From the NCBI RefSeq assembly GCF_024919275.1, contig NZ_JANWGH010000001.1, positions 682,001-746,000 on the forward strand: a DNA stretch of 64,000 nucleotides. Reading direction: 5' to 3'. The notes under the pieces are model-generated. The model saw only the letters and a list, made by a program, of their open reading frames with translations. It ran no database searches and was not told where the DNA came from. Source of the stretch: Algoriphagus limi. Its GTDB lineage: Bacteria > Bacteroidota > Bacteroidia > Cytophagales > Cyclobacteriaceae. The position numbers were made by a program, and so were the translations under genes. Positions 34,800-44,480 of the stretch are shown here, piece by piece; the first letter of the stretch is position 1, and every line of letters starts with the position of its first letter.

Positions 34800-35768
34800 A
34801 TGTCAATTTTAGTATATATAGAGCACGCAGAAGGAAAAGTAAAAAAGACCAGCTTAGAAGCTGTTTCTTTCGCTAATGCACTTTCTGCGAAGACAGGAGA
34901 AGGAGATGTTGTAGCACTTGCACTTGGTACAATTGGTCAAGACGAATTAGCAGCTGTTGGAAAAGCGGGTGCGTCAAAAGTTTTGCATGCTTCTGATGAT
35001 AGACTTACTGCTGGAGTAATTCAAGCTCATGCAAGTGCAGTTGCTCAAGCCTTTGAAAAAGTAGGAGCAAAGACAGTGGTATTGGCAAAATCCTCTTTAG
35101 GTGATGCAGTAGCTGCAAGATTGGCGATCAAAATCAATGCAGCCTTGGTATCTAATGTGGTTGAGTTGCCAGATACAAGTGCTGGATACAAAGTGAAGCG
35201 AAGTATTTTCACAGGAAAAGCCTTTGCAGAGACCGAGGTTACAACTGAAAATAAAATTCTTGCGATCAAGAAAAATGCTGTAGACCTTAAAGCTGATGGA
35301 AGTGATGCTGCAGTTGAATCTTTTGAGGTATCTCTGGCAGATTCTGATTTTGCATCCAAAATTACAGCAACTGAACGTGCTACTGGAGAAGTATTACTTC
35401 CGGAAGCAGATATCGTAGTATCAGGAGGTCGAGGATTGAAAGGTCCTGAGAATTGGGGAATGATTGAGGATTTGGCAAAAACCTTAGGTGCTGCTACTGG
35501 CTGTTCCAAGCCTGTATCTGACATTGGTTGGAGACCTCATCACGAACACGTAGGACAAACAGGGGTAAAAGTTGCTCCAAGTTTATATATCGCAATAGGA
35601 ATTTCAGGTGCTATTCAGCATCTTGCAGGGGTAAACTCTTCAAAATGCATTGTTGTGATTAATAAAGATCCAGAGGCTCCTTTCTTTAAGGCAGCTGATT
35701 ATGGAATTGTTGGAGATGCATTTGAGGTAGTCCCTAAGTTGAATGAAGCATTAAAAGCTGAACTTTAA
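34800..35768 (+). CDS. etfA: Electron transfer flavoprotein alpha subunit
   Basis: 322 residues. N-terminal domain pairs with EtfB; the C-terminal FAD domain has VSGGRGLKGPENW, GAATGCSKPVSDIGW, the HEHVGQTGVKVAPSLYIAIGISGAIQH region and VVINKDPEAPFF. It binds the FAD of the heterodimer used in fatty-acid beta-oxidation. Translated from an ATG 35 nt after etfB in the usual Bacteroidota order. Confidence 0.96.
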   Translation: MSILVYIEHAEGKVKKTSLEAVSFANALSAKTGEGDVVALALGTIGQDELAAVGKAGASKVLHASDDRLTAGVIQAHASAVAQAFEKVGAKTVVLAKSSLGDAVAARLAIKINAALVSNVVELPDTSAGYKVKRSIFTGKAFAETEVTTENKILAIKKNAVDLKADGSDAAVESFEVSLADSDFASKITATERATGEVLLPEADIVVSGGRGLKGPENWGMIEDLAKTLGAATGCSKPVSDIGWRPHHEHVGQTGVKVAPSLYIAIGISGAIQHLAGVNSSKCIVVINKDPEAPFFKAADYGIVGDAFEVVPKLNEALKAEL

Positions 35769-35773
35769 TTTTT

Positions 35774-36370
35774 GTGGAAAAGGAAATCGAACTGGAAATT
35801 TTAGGTCTTTCGTCAAACCACTCCCAGTCAGGATCATTCACACTGGTTTTAGGGGAAGTTGGTGGGATTAGAAGGTTGCCCATCGTCATCGGCATGTTTG
35901 AAGCACAAGCCATTGCTTTGGAAATTGAAAAGATTGTACCTAATCGCCCTATGACGCATGATTTGTTTAAATCATTTGCGCATGGGTTCAATTTTGAAAT
36001 CGATAGGATTGTGATCACTGATATGAAAGAGGGGGTGTATTATGCCAAAATTGTATGCAAAAGTGAGTTAGCTGATGTGGACATTGATGCCAGACCATCT
36101 GATGCTATTGCGATTGCGATTCGATTTGGCTGCCCGATTTTCTGCAGTGAAAAAGTCATGTCTGAAGGTGGTGTAGAGCACTTCGATGTAGAAAGTACCG
36201 AGCCCCAGACTTCGAAACCTTCCGCGAAACCCGGTTTCTCCGCTAAAAAAGAACCATCCTTAAAAGATTATAGCTTAGACAAGCTAAATCAATTGCTAGA
36301 AAAGGCAATTAACAATGAGGATTATGAAAAAGCGGCCCGAATTCGGGATGAAATTAACAAGCGAAATTAA
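35774..36370 (+). CDS. Bifunctional nuclease (DUF151) with C-terminal UVR motif
   Basis: 198 residues, GTG start at 35774, 5 nt after etfA. The DUF151/BFN domain (1-140) has RLPIVIGMFEAQAIA and ARPSDAIAIAIR, the family signatures. A Pro/Lys-rich linker leads to a UvrB/UvrC-like motif at the end (LNQLLEKAINNEDYEKAARI). BFN proteins have DNase and RNase activity in plants and occur widely in bacteria. The UVR tail, common in Bacteroidota members, suggests contact with a repair or Clp-type partner. A terminator follows. Confidence 0.9.
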   Translation: MEKEIELEILGLSSNHSQSGSFTLVLGEVGGIRRLPIVIGMFEAQAIALEIEKIVPNRPMTHDLFKSFAHGFNFEIDRIVITDMKEGVYYAKIVCKSELADVDIDARPSDAIAIAIRFGCPIFCSEKVMSEGGVEHFDVESTEPQTSKPSAKPGFSAKKEPSLKDYSLDKLNQLLEKAINNEDYEKAARIRDEINKRN

Positions 36371-36379
36371 ATTTTAATG

Positions 36380-36404
36380 AAAGCCTGAGCAATCAGGCTT
36401 TTTT
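36380..36404 (+). terminator. Terminator of the etfB-etfA-nuclease operon
   Basis: An 8- to 9-bp stem AAGCCTGA / TCAGGCTT with a GCAA loop is followed by TTTT, 10 nt after the nuclease stop. Confidence 0.87.
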
Positions 36405-36455
36405 CTTGTGGTTCGCTTCTCTATTTTTAGGCCCGATTGAATCATACAAACATTT

Positions 36456-37739
36456 ATGGATTATATAAGAGGAGCATTTGGACTATTTGTCATTGTAGTT
36501 ATTGCCTATATTTTTTCAGCTAATAGAAAAAAAGTCGACTGGAGACTGGTATTTATTGGAATTGGTTTACAACTGGTTTTTGGTTTGTTGATTACAAAAG
36601 TTCCTCTTGTTGCAAGTGGCTTTTCCGCTCTATCCAGTGCATTTGTGAAATTTTTGAGTTTTAGCGAAGAAGGGGCTCGATTTATATTCGGTGATCTTGC
36701 AGGCGATAGTTTCGGATTTATTTTCGCTTTCAAGGTATTGCCTACCATTATTTTCTTTTCCACTGTTTCGGCAGGCTTATATTATCTGGGCATATTACAA
36801 AAAGTGGTTTTTGGGATAGCCTGGGTTATGGCTCGAACTATGCGATTATCTGGTCCGGAAAGTCTTTCTGCCGCTGGAAATATTTTCTTGGGACAAACTG
36901 AGGCACCTCTACTCGTTCGTCCTTTCATTCCAAACATGACCAAATCCGAATTGATGTGTTTGATGACAGGTGGAATGGCCACCATCGCCGGTGGGGTTTT
37001 GGCTGGTTATGTTGCTTTTTTGGGTGGAGATAGTTTGGAGGAGCAAAGTAAGTTTGCAGCCTATTTATTGGGCGCAAGTATTATGAACGCTCCAGCAGCT
37101 ATTGTTCTTTCTAAAATTTTTATTCCTGAAGTGGAAAAGGATAGAGTGCAGGAAAAATTGGAAGTAAATAAAGAAAGCATGGGAGTCAATTTAATTGACG
37201 CCATGTCCATTGGGGCTTCTGAAGGATTGAAGTTGGCATTGAACGTTGGAGCGATGCTTTTGGCGTTTATCGCTGTCATTGGGGCTGTTAATTACTTCCT
37301 GGAAGATATCGTCGGTGGGGTCACAGGAATCAACGGCTTTGTTTTGGATTCTACTGGGGGACAATTCTCAGGTTTTTCTTTGGAATATATCTTTGGTCAG
37401 ATTTTCCGGGTATTTGCTTGGGTGATCGGGGTAGAATGGGCTGATACCTTGCAAGTGGGAAGTTTGCTGGGGCAGAAGACAGTAATCAATGAATTTGTGG
37501 CTTATTTAAGCCTTTCTGAGATGAAAGCTGCAGGTACACTATCTGATAAGTCCATTGTCATTGCAACCTATGCCTTGTGTGGTTTTTCCAATTTTAGCTC
37601 CATTGCAATTCAATTGGGAGGTATTGGAATCATTGCTCCTAATAAGCAGGGAACGCTAAGTAAACTTGGTTTAATTTCACTTTTCGCAGCTTCTTTGGCC
37701 TGTTTAATGACAGCTACCATAGCAGGAATGCTTTTCTAA
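36456..37739 (+). CDS. nupC: Concentrative nucleoside transporter (NupC/CNT family)
   Basis: 427 residues, about ten hydrophobic segments. Diagnostic segments: GQTEAPLLVRPFIP, TGGMATIAGGVLAGY, APAAIVLSKI and NEFVAYLSLSEM plus ALCGFSNFSSIAIQLGGIG near the end, which line the nucleoside and sodium sites. It imports nucleosides across the inner membrane with Na+ or H+. Single gene between terminators. Confidence 0.94.
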   Translation: MDYIRGAFGLFVIVVIAYIFSANRKKVDWRLVFIGIGLQLVFGLLITKVPLVASGFSALSSAFVKFLSFSEEGARFIFGDLAGDSFGFIFAFKVLPTIIFFSTVSAGLYYLGILQKVVFGIAWVMARTMRLSGPESLSAAGNIFLGQTEAPLLVRPFIPNMTKSELMCLMTGGMATIAGGVLAGYVAFLGGDSLEEQSKFAAYLLGASIMNAPAAIVLSKIFIPEVEKDRVQEKLEVNKESMGVNLIDAMSIGASEGLKLALNVGAMLLAFIAVIGAVNYFLEDIVGGVTGINGFVLDSTGGQFSGFSLEYIFGQIFRVFAWVIGVEWADTLQVGSLLGQKTVINEFVAYLSLSEMKAAGTLSDKSIVIATYALCGFSNFSSIAIQLGGIGIIAPNKQGTLSKLGLISLFAASLACLMTATIAGMLF

Positions 37740-37760
37740 AATGGATGATGAAGAAATAAA

Positions 37761-37788
37761 AAAGGTCGGTTTGAAGCCGACCTTTTTT
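37761..37788. terminator. Bidirectional terminator between nupC and the M28 peptidase
   Basis: An 11-bp stem (AAAGGTCGGTT against AGCCGACCTTT, one G-U pair) with a 3-nt loop, flanked by A and T runs, lies between convergent genes. Confidence 0.87.
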
Positions 37789-37804
37789 GTTAAGATGAAT
37801 TTGG

Positions 37805-39280
37805 TTATTTCAATCCATAAAGCTCTTTGGAAACGTCTTCATATTTATCGCCAGCATTCCAAAGTGGTTTATTTGGATCATTAGCGATTAATTCTGCTGC
37901 AAGGATGTAAGACTTCCAGTACTTGACAGCATAATCCAAATCAAAATTGTCTACTTGGTCACCCGGCTTATGATAGTATTTGTTGATTTCATCATCAAAT
38001 GCCCGGAATCCTAGAGAGAAGGTTGGAGATGGAATTCCCTTTCTAGCAAAATTTACATTATCAGAACGGTCATATAGGCCCTGTTCAGGAGCTGGGTCAG
38101 CGATAGCTTCTAATCCAAATTCACTTACAGCTTCGCTTATCAATGGATCGCTTGAAGTTCGCCCTAAACCAATGACTGTGATGACTTCCGTGTCATTGTA
38201 GCCTCCATTATCGATATTTAAGTTGAAGATAATCTTATCCAAAGGAACCAAAGGGTTATTGGCAAAATAAGCCGATCCAAGAAGTCCTTTTTCTTCAGCT
38301 GTCCAAAGTGCAAAAATCACCGATCTCTTGGGTGGGTTTTTAGCAAAGTATTTGGCAGCATTCAAAACAGCCACTGTTCCAACTGCATTATCTCGTGCAC
38401 CATTGTATATAGAATCTCCTGCTGCGTCTGGAGTGCCTACTCCCACATGGTCGTAATGAGCTGAAAGTAGGACGTATTCGTCCTTTAGATTATCATCTGT
38501 TCCTTCAATCCAGCCAATTACATTTTTTCCATCAATTGCTCGATTTTCTTTTCCTTTAATATCCAATTGAGCGGATTTGACTGCTCCATCACTGATTTTT
38601 TTGGCTAGAGAATTTTCTAAATCTTTTACCCATAAATATGGCAAACTGGAGCTTTCACCTTGGTCTAGTCCTAAAGTAGGACGATTCAAAAAATTTGAAA
38701 TCAATTGCCAAGGAACTGATGGGATATTGAATTTCTCGATAAGGGCAACCGCTCCCGCTTCCTGAGCTCGTGCAGCTTTTTCCCGACCAGCCGAAAAAAG
38801 CTGGGCGGGACTCATCCGATCCGGTGCTCCTACGTTGGTTACAATTACCTTTCCTTTTAGATCTTTTCCAGCAAAATCTTCAGGATTTCCAAACCCTAAA
38901 TCCACTACTTCAAAGGTTCCCGAAATAGCATCTCCATTTAAGACAAGCATTTCCTGACCTTGAGAAAATTTAGAATCTCCCAGAGTCAAGTTTCCTTCTT
39001 TTGGTGGAGTGGAGAGTCTAAAAGGGATATTTTGAAAATAGCCGTCCGCACCTGGTAAAGGTTGGGTTCCATATTTTTTTAGTTGGTCAGCAATGTAATT
39101 ATATGCCATTGCTATCTCAGGCCTGATGGGGTCACGTCCCATCAATTCATCTGAGGCTAAATAAGAGAAGTGGCCGATGGCTTCTTTTTCTTTAAATCTT
39201 TTTTCAATATCCTTCTTTTGGGCCCAAGAAGGAGCTGAAAGGACCAAAACAAGCCCTAGGGTTAAGCAAACATTTTTCAT
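37805..39280 (-). CDS. Secreted M28-family aminopeptidase with PA insert
   Basis: 491 residues with a signal peptide (MKNVCLTLGLVLVLSAPSWAQ). A protease-associated domain (about 110-240, GKVIVTNVGAP...SAGREKAARAQEAGAVALIEK split across it) is inserted before the catalytic core. Zinc residues: LLSAHYDHVG, NGARDNAVGT, WTAEEKGLLGS, NLNIDNGG, and a late His in YYHKPGDQVDN. Acts on exported peptides. Different architecture from the M28 protein at 19-20 kb. Confidence 0.92.
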   Translation of the reverse strand: MKNVCLTLGLVLVLSAPSWAQKKDIEKRFKEKEAIGHFSYLASDELMGRDPIRPEIAMAYNYIADQLKKYGTQPLPGADGYFQNIPFRLSTPPKEGNLTLGDSKFSQGQEMLVLNGDAISGTFEVVDLGFGNPEDFAGKDLKGKVIVTNVGAPDRMSPAQLFSAGREKAARAQEAGAVALIEKFNIPSVPWQLISNFLNRPTLGLDQGESSSLPYLWVKDLENSLAKKISDGAVKSAQLDIKGKENRAIDGKNVIGWIEGTDDNLKDEYVLLSAHYDHVGVGTPDAAGDSIYNGARDNAVGTVAVLNAAKYFAKNPPKRSVIFALWTAEEKGLLGSAYFANNPLVPLDKIIFNLNIDNGGYNDTEVITVIGLGRTSSDPLISEAVSEFGLEAIADPAPEQGLYDRSDNVNFARKGIPSPTFSLGFRAFDDEINKYYHKPGDQVDNFDLDYAVKYWKSYILAAELIANDPNKPLWNAGDKYEDVSKELYGLK

Positions 39281-39337
39281 TTTCGTGATTTATTTGGCTG
39301 AAAATAAAATAAAAGCAACAAAGGCTAATAGCCATTC

Positions 39338-40042
39338 CTAAACTTCTTCAACAGGAAATCCCAATTCCTTTAAAATCGTCCGAAAGTGTACAGGAATTTC
39401 AGAATGAATGGACACACTTTGTTGACTTACTGGATCTTGAAAACTTAATTCAGAGGCATGCAATAGAAGGTTTTGGAGATTGAATTGCTGCTCAAAAAAT
39501 TTATTCTGTTTATTGTCCCCGTGCTTTTTATCTCCAAGGATGTAATGCCGTGCTTGGGCTAAATGTCTTCTAATTTGGTGAGTTCTACCTGTAAATGGCT
39601 GAAGAGATAAGAGTGAATAACGGCTCGTAGGATAGCGGCCTGTGGTATCAAATGGAATTTCAACCGAATTTACGACTTGATAATCAGTTTTAGCTTCTTG
39701 AAGTTTCCCACTTCTTTCGTTGGTTAATGCACGATCAAAGCTTCCTTGTTCCAATGATGGGATTCCTCGAACGAGAGCCAGGTAGTTTTTTCTAACCCTT
39801 CTTTCAGCAAATTCAGCTTTGAACAGGGGTAGAAGTTCTTTTTTCTTTGAAAAAAGTAACACCCCTGAGGTTGGTCTATCCAAACGATGAACTGGATAGA
39901 CTGCCTGCCCAATTTGATCCCGTAAAAGCTGAAGTGCAAAATACTCTTTTTCTTCAGCAGCTATTTTGGTGCGATGAACCAAAAGACCGGCCGCCTTATT
40001 GATGGCAATCCAATCTTCAGTTTCTTTTAGAATTTCAATCAC
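39338..40042 (-). CDS. truC: tRNA pseudouridine(65)-type synthase, RluA family
   Basis: 234 residues with a GTG start at 40042 (VIEILKETEDWIAINK), 23 nt after the mnmA stop. A longer frame from another GTG inside mnmA is less likely, and no ATG is available. The catalytic motif VHRLDRPTSGVLLF (Asp55) is the TruC version of the RluA motif, followed by GRTHQIRRHL. There is no S4 domain, as expected for TruC. Probable target is U65 of tRNA-Ile or tRNA-Asp; other RNA targets cannot be excluded. Same operon as mnmA. Confidence 0.88.
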   Translation of the reverse strand: MIEILKETEDWIAINKAAGLLVHRTKIAAEEKEYFALQLLRDQIGQAVYPVHRLDRPTSGVLLFSKKKELLPLFKAEFAERRVRKNYLALVRGIPSLEQGSFDRALTNERSGKLQEAKTDYQVVNSVEIPFDTTGRYPTSRYSLLSLQPFTGRTHQIRRHLAQARHYILGDKKHGDNKQNKFFEQQFNLQNLLLHASELSFQDPVSQQSVSIHSEIPVHFRTILKELGFPVEEV

Positions 40043-40065
40043 AGTTATGTTTGATTGGAAATTTC

Positions 40066-41277
40066 TTAAAAGATGGTACCTGAACCAATACACTCATCTC
40101 CATCATACCAAGCTACAAATTGACCGGAAGCGATTCCACGTTGTGGCTGATCAAAAAGAACATATAATCCATTTTCTTTTTGAATTAAGGTAGCTTTTGT
40201 GAGTGGTTGACGGTAACGTATTCTAGCACTGTATTCGGTACTTTGTCCTGGCAGAAGACGCAAATCTTCTCGTATCCAATGAACCTGGTCTTTTTTTACA
40301 AAAAGAGCATGACGGAGCAAGCCTGGATGGTCTTCTCCTAATCCGGTATAGATTACGTTTTCAATCGTATCTGTTGCAATTACAAAAAGCGGCTTCCCAG
40401 TACCACCGACTTGAAGACCTTTTCTTTGTCCTATGGTAAAATAATGCGCACCATTATGTTCACCGACTATTTTTCCCTGACCTTTTTTGTACCGAATAGG
40501 TAAGGCTAAATTATCCAAGGTTTCCTGATCTAACTCGGAATAGTCCATTCCTGCTGGAACTTGATACTTAGCAAACTCAGGAAGATTTTCTGGAATTTGA
40601 ATGATAGGCCCCTTTTTGGGCTTGAGTTGCTGCTGTAAAAATTCAGGAAGCCGAACCTTTCCAATAAAACACAAACCCTGAGAGTCTTTTTTCTCTGCTG
40701 TGATTAGATCTAGGTTTTTGGCTATTTGGCGAACTTCTGATTTTTGAAGGTGTCCGATAGGGAAAAGTGCCTTTGACAATTGCTCTTGGGTCAATTGGCA
40801 TAGGAAATAACTTTGATCCTTGTTTGAGTCCGCACCAGCTTTCAATTGGTAAACAGGCTTTCCATCCACCAAAATTTCTCCTTTTTGGCAATAATGACCT
40901 GTTGCTACAAAATCCGCTTTAAGCTTCTGAGCAGCTTTGAGAAAAATATCAAATTTGATTTCCCGATTACAGAGAATATCTGGATTTGGCGTACGGCCCG
41001 CCTCATATTCGGCAAACATGTAATCTACAATTCGTTCCCGATACTCCTCGCTGAGATCAATGGCTTGGAAGGGTATTCCCAATTTTTCAGCCACAAGCAT
41101 GGCATCGGTAGAATCCTCCATCCACGGACATTCATTGGAAATCGTGACTGATTCATCGTGCCAGTTTTTCATAAACATGCCGATGACCTCATATCCTTGC
41201 TCAATAAGAAGGGCTGCTGCTACAGAACTGTCGACGCCTCCTGATAGGCCGACAACTACTCTTGGTTTTCTATTCAT
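40066..41277 (-). CDS. mnmA: tRNA-specific 2-thiouridylase
   Basis: 403 residues, PP-loop ATP pyrophosphatase GLSGGVDSS (10-18). Catalytic cysteines are Cys103 in ILCNREIKF and Cys203 in GLCFIGKV, spaced as in E. coli MnmA, so the persulfide relay is intact. It thiolates U34 of Glu, Gln and Lys tRNAs. A segment near TGHYCQKG holds an extra Cys130. Length is about 30 residues above E. coli MnmA. mnmE, whose product modifies the same base, is at 49-50 kb. Confidence 0.95.
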   Translation of the reverse strand: MNRKPRVVVGLSGGVDSSVAAALLIEQGYEVIGMFMKNWHDESVTISNECPWMEDSTDAMLVAEKLGIPFQAIDLSEEYRERIVDYMFAEYEAGRTPNPDILCNREIKFDIFLKAAQKLKADFVATGHYCQKGEILVDGKPVYQLKAGADSNKDQSYFLCQLTQEQLSKALFPIGHLQKSEVRQIAKNLDLITAEKKDSQGLCFIGKVRLPEFLQQQLKPKKGPIIQIPENLPEFAKYQVPAGMDYSELDQETLDNLALPIRYKKGQGKIVGEHNGAHYFTIGQRKGLQVGGTGKPLFVIATDTIENVIYTGLGEDHPGLLRHALFVKKDQVHWIREDLRLLPGQSTEYSARIRYRQPLTKATLIQKENGLYVLFDQPQRGIASGQFVAWYDGDECIGSGTIF

Positions 41278-41486
41278 TATAATTCACGTTATGGATTCAA
41301 GGTCCATAGGTGGACGAGTTTTTTGGAAACTTCTTAAACTCAAGTAGAGTTCAAATTCTTTTCAAATATCCTGAAATAAAAGGAGGAGACAAGGAGAATT
41401 TGAATTCGATTTATTTCAAGGTAAAAGGCTAAGGCTCTGAAAAAAAGAGTACTTTTGGCGCTTCTATCAATTTTTTACTTCACTTT

Positions 41487-42866
41487 ATGAATTTCCAACT
41501 GATAAAGGATGCCTTAGCAGGAAAGGAGCAAGACTTTACCAAGCTTTCTCTTAAGACGGCCATTTTCGTTTTGGCGCTTCCTATGATTTTGGAAATGATG
41601 ATGGAATCCCTCTTTGCGGTAGTGGATATTTTCTTTGTTGCAAAGCTTGGAGAAGATGCTATTGCGACGGTGGGCCTTACCGAATCGGTTATTGTACTGG
41701 TTTATGCTGTGGGTTTTGGAATTAGCATGGCTGCCACAGCATTGATTTCAAGAAGATTTGGGGAAAAAGAATATAAGGAAGCTGGAGCTTCAGCCTTTCA
41801 GCTTTTATTAGTAGGAGGAAGCATCTCTCTTATTTTTAGCATTCTAGGGGTTTTATTCGCTCCGGATATTCTCTATTTGATGGGTGCTGAGCAGGATGTT
41901 GTTCAAAATGGAGCTAGTTTCACACGGATAATTTTTGGGGGAAATGCAGCCATTCTTTTACTTTTCTTGATTAATGGTGCTTTTCGAGGTGCTGGGCAGG
42001 CACATCATGCCATGCGCTCCCTTTGGATTGCCAATGGGTTTAATATCATTTTAGATCCTATATTGATTTTTGGTGTTGGAAGTTTTGATGGCTTTGGTTT
42101 GGAAGGAGCGGCTTGGGCAACTACTACCGGCAGAGGCTTAGGCGTAATTTTTCAGCTTTACCATTTATTGAATGGAAAGCACAAGCTTTGGATATCGCGT
42201 GAAAGCCTTCAAGTAAAATGGAATACTATTAAGAAGATTATTGATATCGCAGTGGGAGGAATGGGGCAGTTTCTGATTGATTCTATTTCTTGGGTTGCTT
42301 TGACTCGAATGAATGCTGAATTTGGTTCAGCTGCCTTAGCTGGGTACACTATTGCCATGCGGGTTTTGATTTTTACAATTTTACCAGCATGGGGAATCTC
42401 TGGTGCTGCTGCAACATTGGTTGGTCAGAATTTGGGAGCAAAGCAACCTATTCGGGCTGAAGAAGCCGTCTGGTTGACGACTCGCTATTGTGTTATTTTC
42501 ATGGCTGCCGTGACTGGAATTTATATTTTCTTCTCAGATCAATTAGCAGGTTTGTTTACTGATATAACTGAAGTTCAGGGTATCGCCTCTCAAGGACTTT
42601 GGGTAATTGCTATGGGCTATGTGTTTTTTGCGGTTGGAATGGTTCTTACACAGGCCTTCAATGGGGCTGGAGATACTAGAACTCCTGCTTGGATTAATAT
42701 TGGCGTTCTGTGGTTTTTGGAAATTCCTTTGGCCTACAGTTTGGCTTTTGTCTTTGACTTGAAATATTTGGGGATTTTTATTGCCATAGCAGTGGCGCAT
42801 TCCTTGCACGCTGTGGTCGCTTGGTATCTGTTCCGAAAAGGGAGATGGAAGCGAATTGCGGTATAA
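41487..42866 (+). CDS. MATE-family multidrug/metabolite exporter
   Basis: 459 residues with twelve predicted membrane segments in two related halves; motifs LPMILEMMMESLF, VDIFFVAKLGEDAIATVGL and GAFRGAGQAHHAM in the first half, LVGQNLGAKQP and QAFNGAGDTRTPAW in the second. It should export cationic compounds or flavin-like metabolites with Na+ or H+. Substrate unknown. A TACTTTTG box lies 30 nt before the ATG, without a clear partner element. Confidence 0.92.
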   Translation: MNFQLIKDALAGKEQDFTKLSLKTAIFVLALPMILEMMMESLFAVVDIFFVAKLGEDAIATVGLTESVIVLVYAVGFGISMAATALISRRFGEKEYKEAGASAFQLLLVGGSISLIFSILGVLFAPDILYLMGAEQDVVQNGASFTRIIFGGNAAILLLFLINGAFRGAGQAHHAMRSLWIANGFNIILDPILIFGVGSFDGFGLEGAAWATTTGRGLGVIFQLYHLLNGKHKLWISRESLQVKWNTIKKIIDIAVGGMGQFLIDSISWVALTRMNAEFGSAALAGYTIAMRVLIFTILPAWGISGAAATLVGQNLGAKQPIRAEEAVWLTTRYCVIFMAAVTGIYIFFSDQLAGLFTDITEVQGIASQGLWVIAMGYVFFAVGMVLTQAFNGAGDTRTPAWINIGVLWFLEIPLAYSLAFVFDLKYLGIFIAIAVAHSLHAVVAWYLFRKGRWKRIAV

Positions 42867-42894
42867 AAAAAGCCGATTTGAATCCAAACCGGCT
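42863..42894 (-). terminator. Terminator of the 251-residue lipoprotein gene
   Basis: On the minus strand AGCCGGTTT pairs with AAATCGGCT (one mismatch) and is followed by seven T. It lies 22 nt beyond that gene's stop and overlaps the stop of the convergent MATE gene. Confidence 0.75.
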
Positions 42895-42915
42895 CTGTGT
42901 TAAGTTTTATTGACC

Positions 42916-43671
42916 TTAATTCAAAGAGACAAACTTGCTGTCTACAGTTTCATTGATGAAGTAAATCTTCTTTCCGCCGACAGTTCTGCTTTCAGTATTG
43001 TAAGCTGCTACCTGTACGATTCCCTGACTGGTTGATCTCAAACCGCTAAGTTCAGATGAAGAGAAGGTCACGCTTGTACTTCTTGCTTCTTTGGTGACAA
43101 CTTCATTACCATCAGAAATTACCCAAAGCAAGTTGTCCACATTGGAAGGGATACTTTCTATGCTTAAAGAAACATCCCCGGAGATTGAAATATCATCTGG
43201 AATACTGGCAGTGAATCTCACCACACCTGGCATTACTTTTCCAGTAGTATGAGTAAACCCGTCAAAACCATTTGCTCCTGCTACGACCCAATCATTATTC
43301 TGGCCCGAATTGATGCCCAAAGTCACGTCCGTGAAGTCGTTTACGTAGGTATTGTTTAGATTTTGAAGTGGAAAATCATTGAGGCTTACATCCCCGACAT
43401 TTACCAAACTGCTATTTCCTCCGGACGAGGAATAGAAATTTGCATTCGCCACGTCTAGCAAAATATCCGAAATACCCGGAACATTAGGAGTTCCGGATGG
43501 TAGGTTAGACTTAGCTTTGATGGCAGCTAAAATCCCATCTGCATCTCCGGGAGTTGGGATCGGGTTTGCCTGCGTTTGCTGCTGAGGTTCATCGTCATCA
43601 TTGTTGCAAGATGTACCAACCCATAGAATTGCGGTAGCGAGAAAAAGAATTTTAAAAAACTTGAGTTTCAT
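42916..43671 (-). CDS. Exported lipoprotein of unknown function
   Basis: 251 residues with lipobox VGTSC (Cys22) and an Asn/Asp/Gln-rich linker (NNDDDEPQQQTQ) that often tethers surface lipoproteins in Bacteroidota. The mature part is beta-rich, Ser/Asn/Gly-heavy, with no motif I can name. The acidic residues right after the Cys would fit a lipoprotein export signal for surface display, an inference. Monocistronic. Confidence 0.8.
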   Translation of the reverse strand: MKLKFFKILFLATAILWVGTSCNNDDDEPQQQTQANPIPTPGDADGILAAIKAKSNLPSGTPNVPGISDILLDVANANFYSSSGGNSSLVNVGDVSLNDFPLQNLNNTYVNDFTDVTLGINSGQNNDWVVAGANGFDGFTHTTGKVMPGVVRFTASIPDDISISGDVSLSIESIPSNVDNLLWVISDGNEVVTKEARSTSVTFSSSELSGLRSTSQGIVQVAAYNTESRTVGGKKIYFINETVDSKFVSLN

Positions 43672-43749
43672 GTTTTAGAAAGTTTAGTGTAACGATTCAA
43701 AACTCGCTTTTAAGACTACACAAAACCATACGTCATTTGTCATATTCTT

Positions 43750-44412
43750 TTAATCGCTGAAACATTGAACATTCATAAAATAAGGCATATTGAAAAAATT
43801 TTTCTCTCCATAAACCTGAGAGCCACAACCCAATCTTTTGAAAGAGGGGTTGAGGATATTTGCTCTATGACCAGGGGATTCCATCCAAAGTCTTACAACC
43901 TCTTTTGCATAGGAGATATAAGTATGGGAAGGAATTGCCTCTTTTTTGTTTGCATAAGTAAATTCTCCTGGAGTTTGAGGAGGACTAACTTGTCTACCAT
44001 ATTCATAATCCAATCCAGCTGTACTGCTGATATTTTCAGCGATTAGGTTTGGATTTAATCCTTGAATTTGAAATCTGTCCCGAAGCTTTCGTTTGTTTCG
44101 AATTTTGCTTTGATGGCTGAAAAAATTGTATCTCGCCATGTCCCGAGCATGATCAGCAGCAAGAAGCTCAATTTTTAAGGAATAGGCCAATTGTGGCAAA
44201 CCATGAATTTCCCGTTGCTCATTGGTTATATAAAATATTGCAGCATGAAGTAGGGGATAGTCAATTTCTTTAGGATCCAATTCTTGGTATATAGCTTCCA
44301 GACGAAGAAAACCTCTCCAATCCATTTTTTCGTAGTCTTCTGCTGTCCAGGATTGGGCATGAGAAATAGTGCTTTGAAAAAGAAAAATGACTAATACAAA
44401 AAGCTTCTTCAT
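43750..44412 (-). CDS. Secreted CAP-domain (SCP/PR1-like) protein
   Basis: 220 residues with a signal peptide (MKKLFVLVIFLFQSTISHAQ). The CAP domain is seen from EQREIHGLPQLAYSLKIELLAADHA through FFSHQSK and AENIS to VVRLWMESPGHRANILNPSFKRLGCG (each in the family order). His residues of the CAP cavity are kept. Roles for bacterial CAP proteins are unclear (calcium or lipid binding, proteolysis). Single gene. Confidence 0.88.
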   Translation of the reverse strand: MKKLFVLVIFLFQSTISHAQSWTAEDYEKMDWRGFLRLEAIYQELDPKEIDYPLLHAAIFYITNEQREIHGLPQLAYSLKIELLAADHARDMARYNFFSHQSKIRNKRKLRDRFQIQGLNPNLIAENISSTAGLDYEYGRQVSPPQTPGEFTYANKKEAIPSHTYISYAKEVVRLWMESPGHRANILNPSFKRLGCGSQVYGEKNFFNMPYFMNVQCFSD

Positions 44413-44480
44413 GAATGATTAAGAGTGTTTTTCTCTGTAATCACGCTCAAGAAGCTTATTTATTGTTTTCTGGCTCCCTG

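Noticed and set aside
41450-41457. TACTTTTG as a full promoter of the MATE gene
   Set aside because: The -7 match is exact, but no TTG element is found at 16-21 nt upstream, so it is mentioned only in the gene entry.
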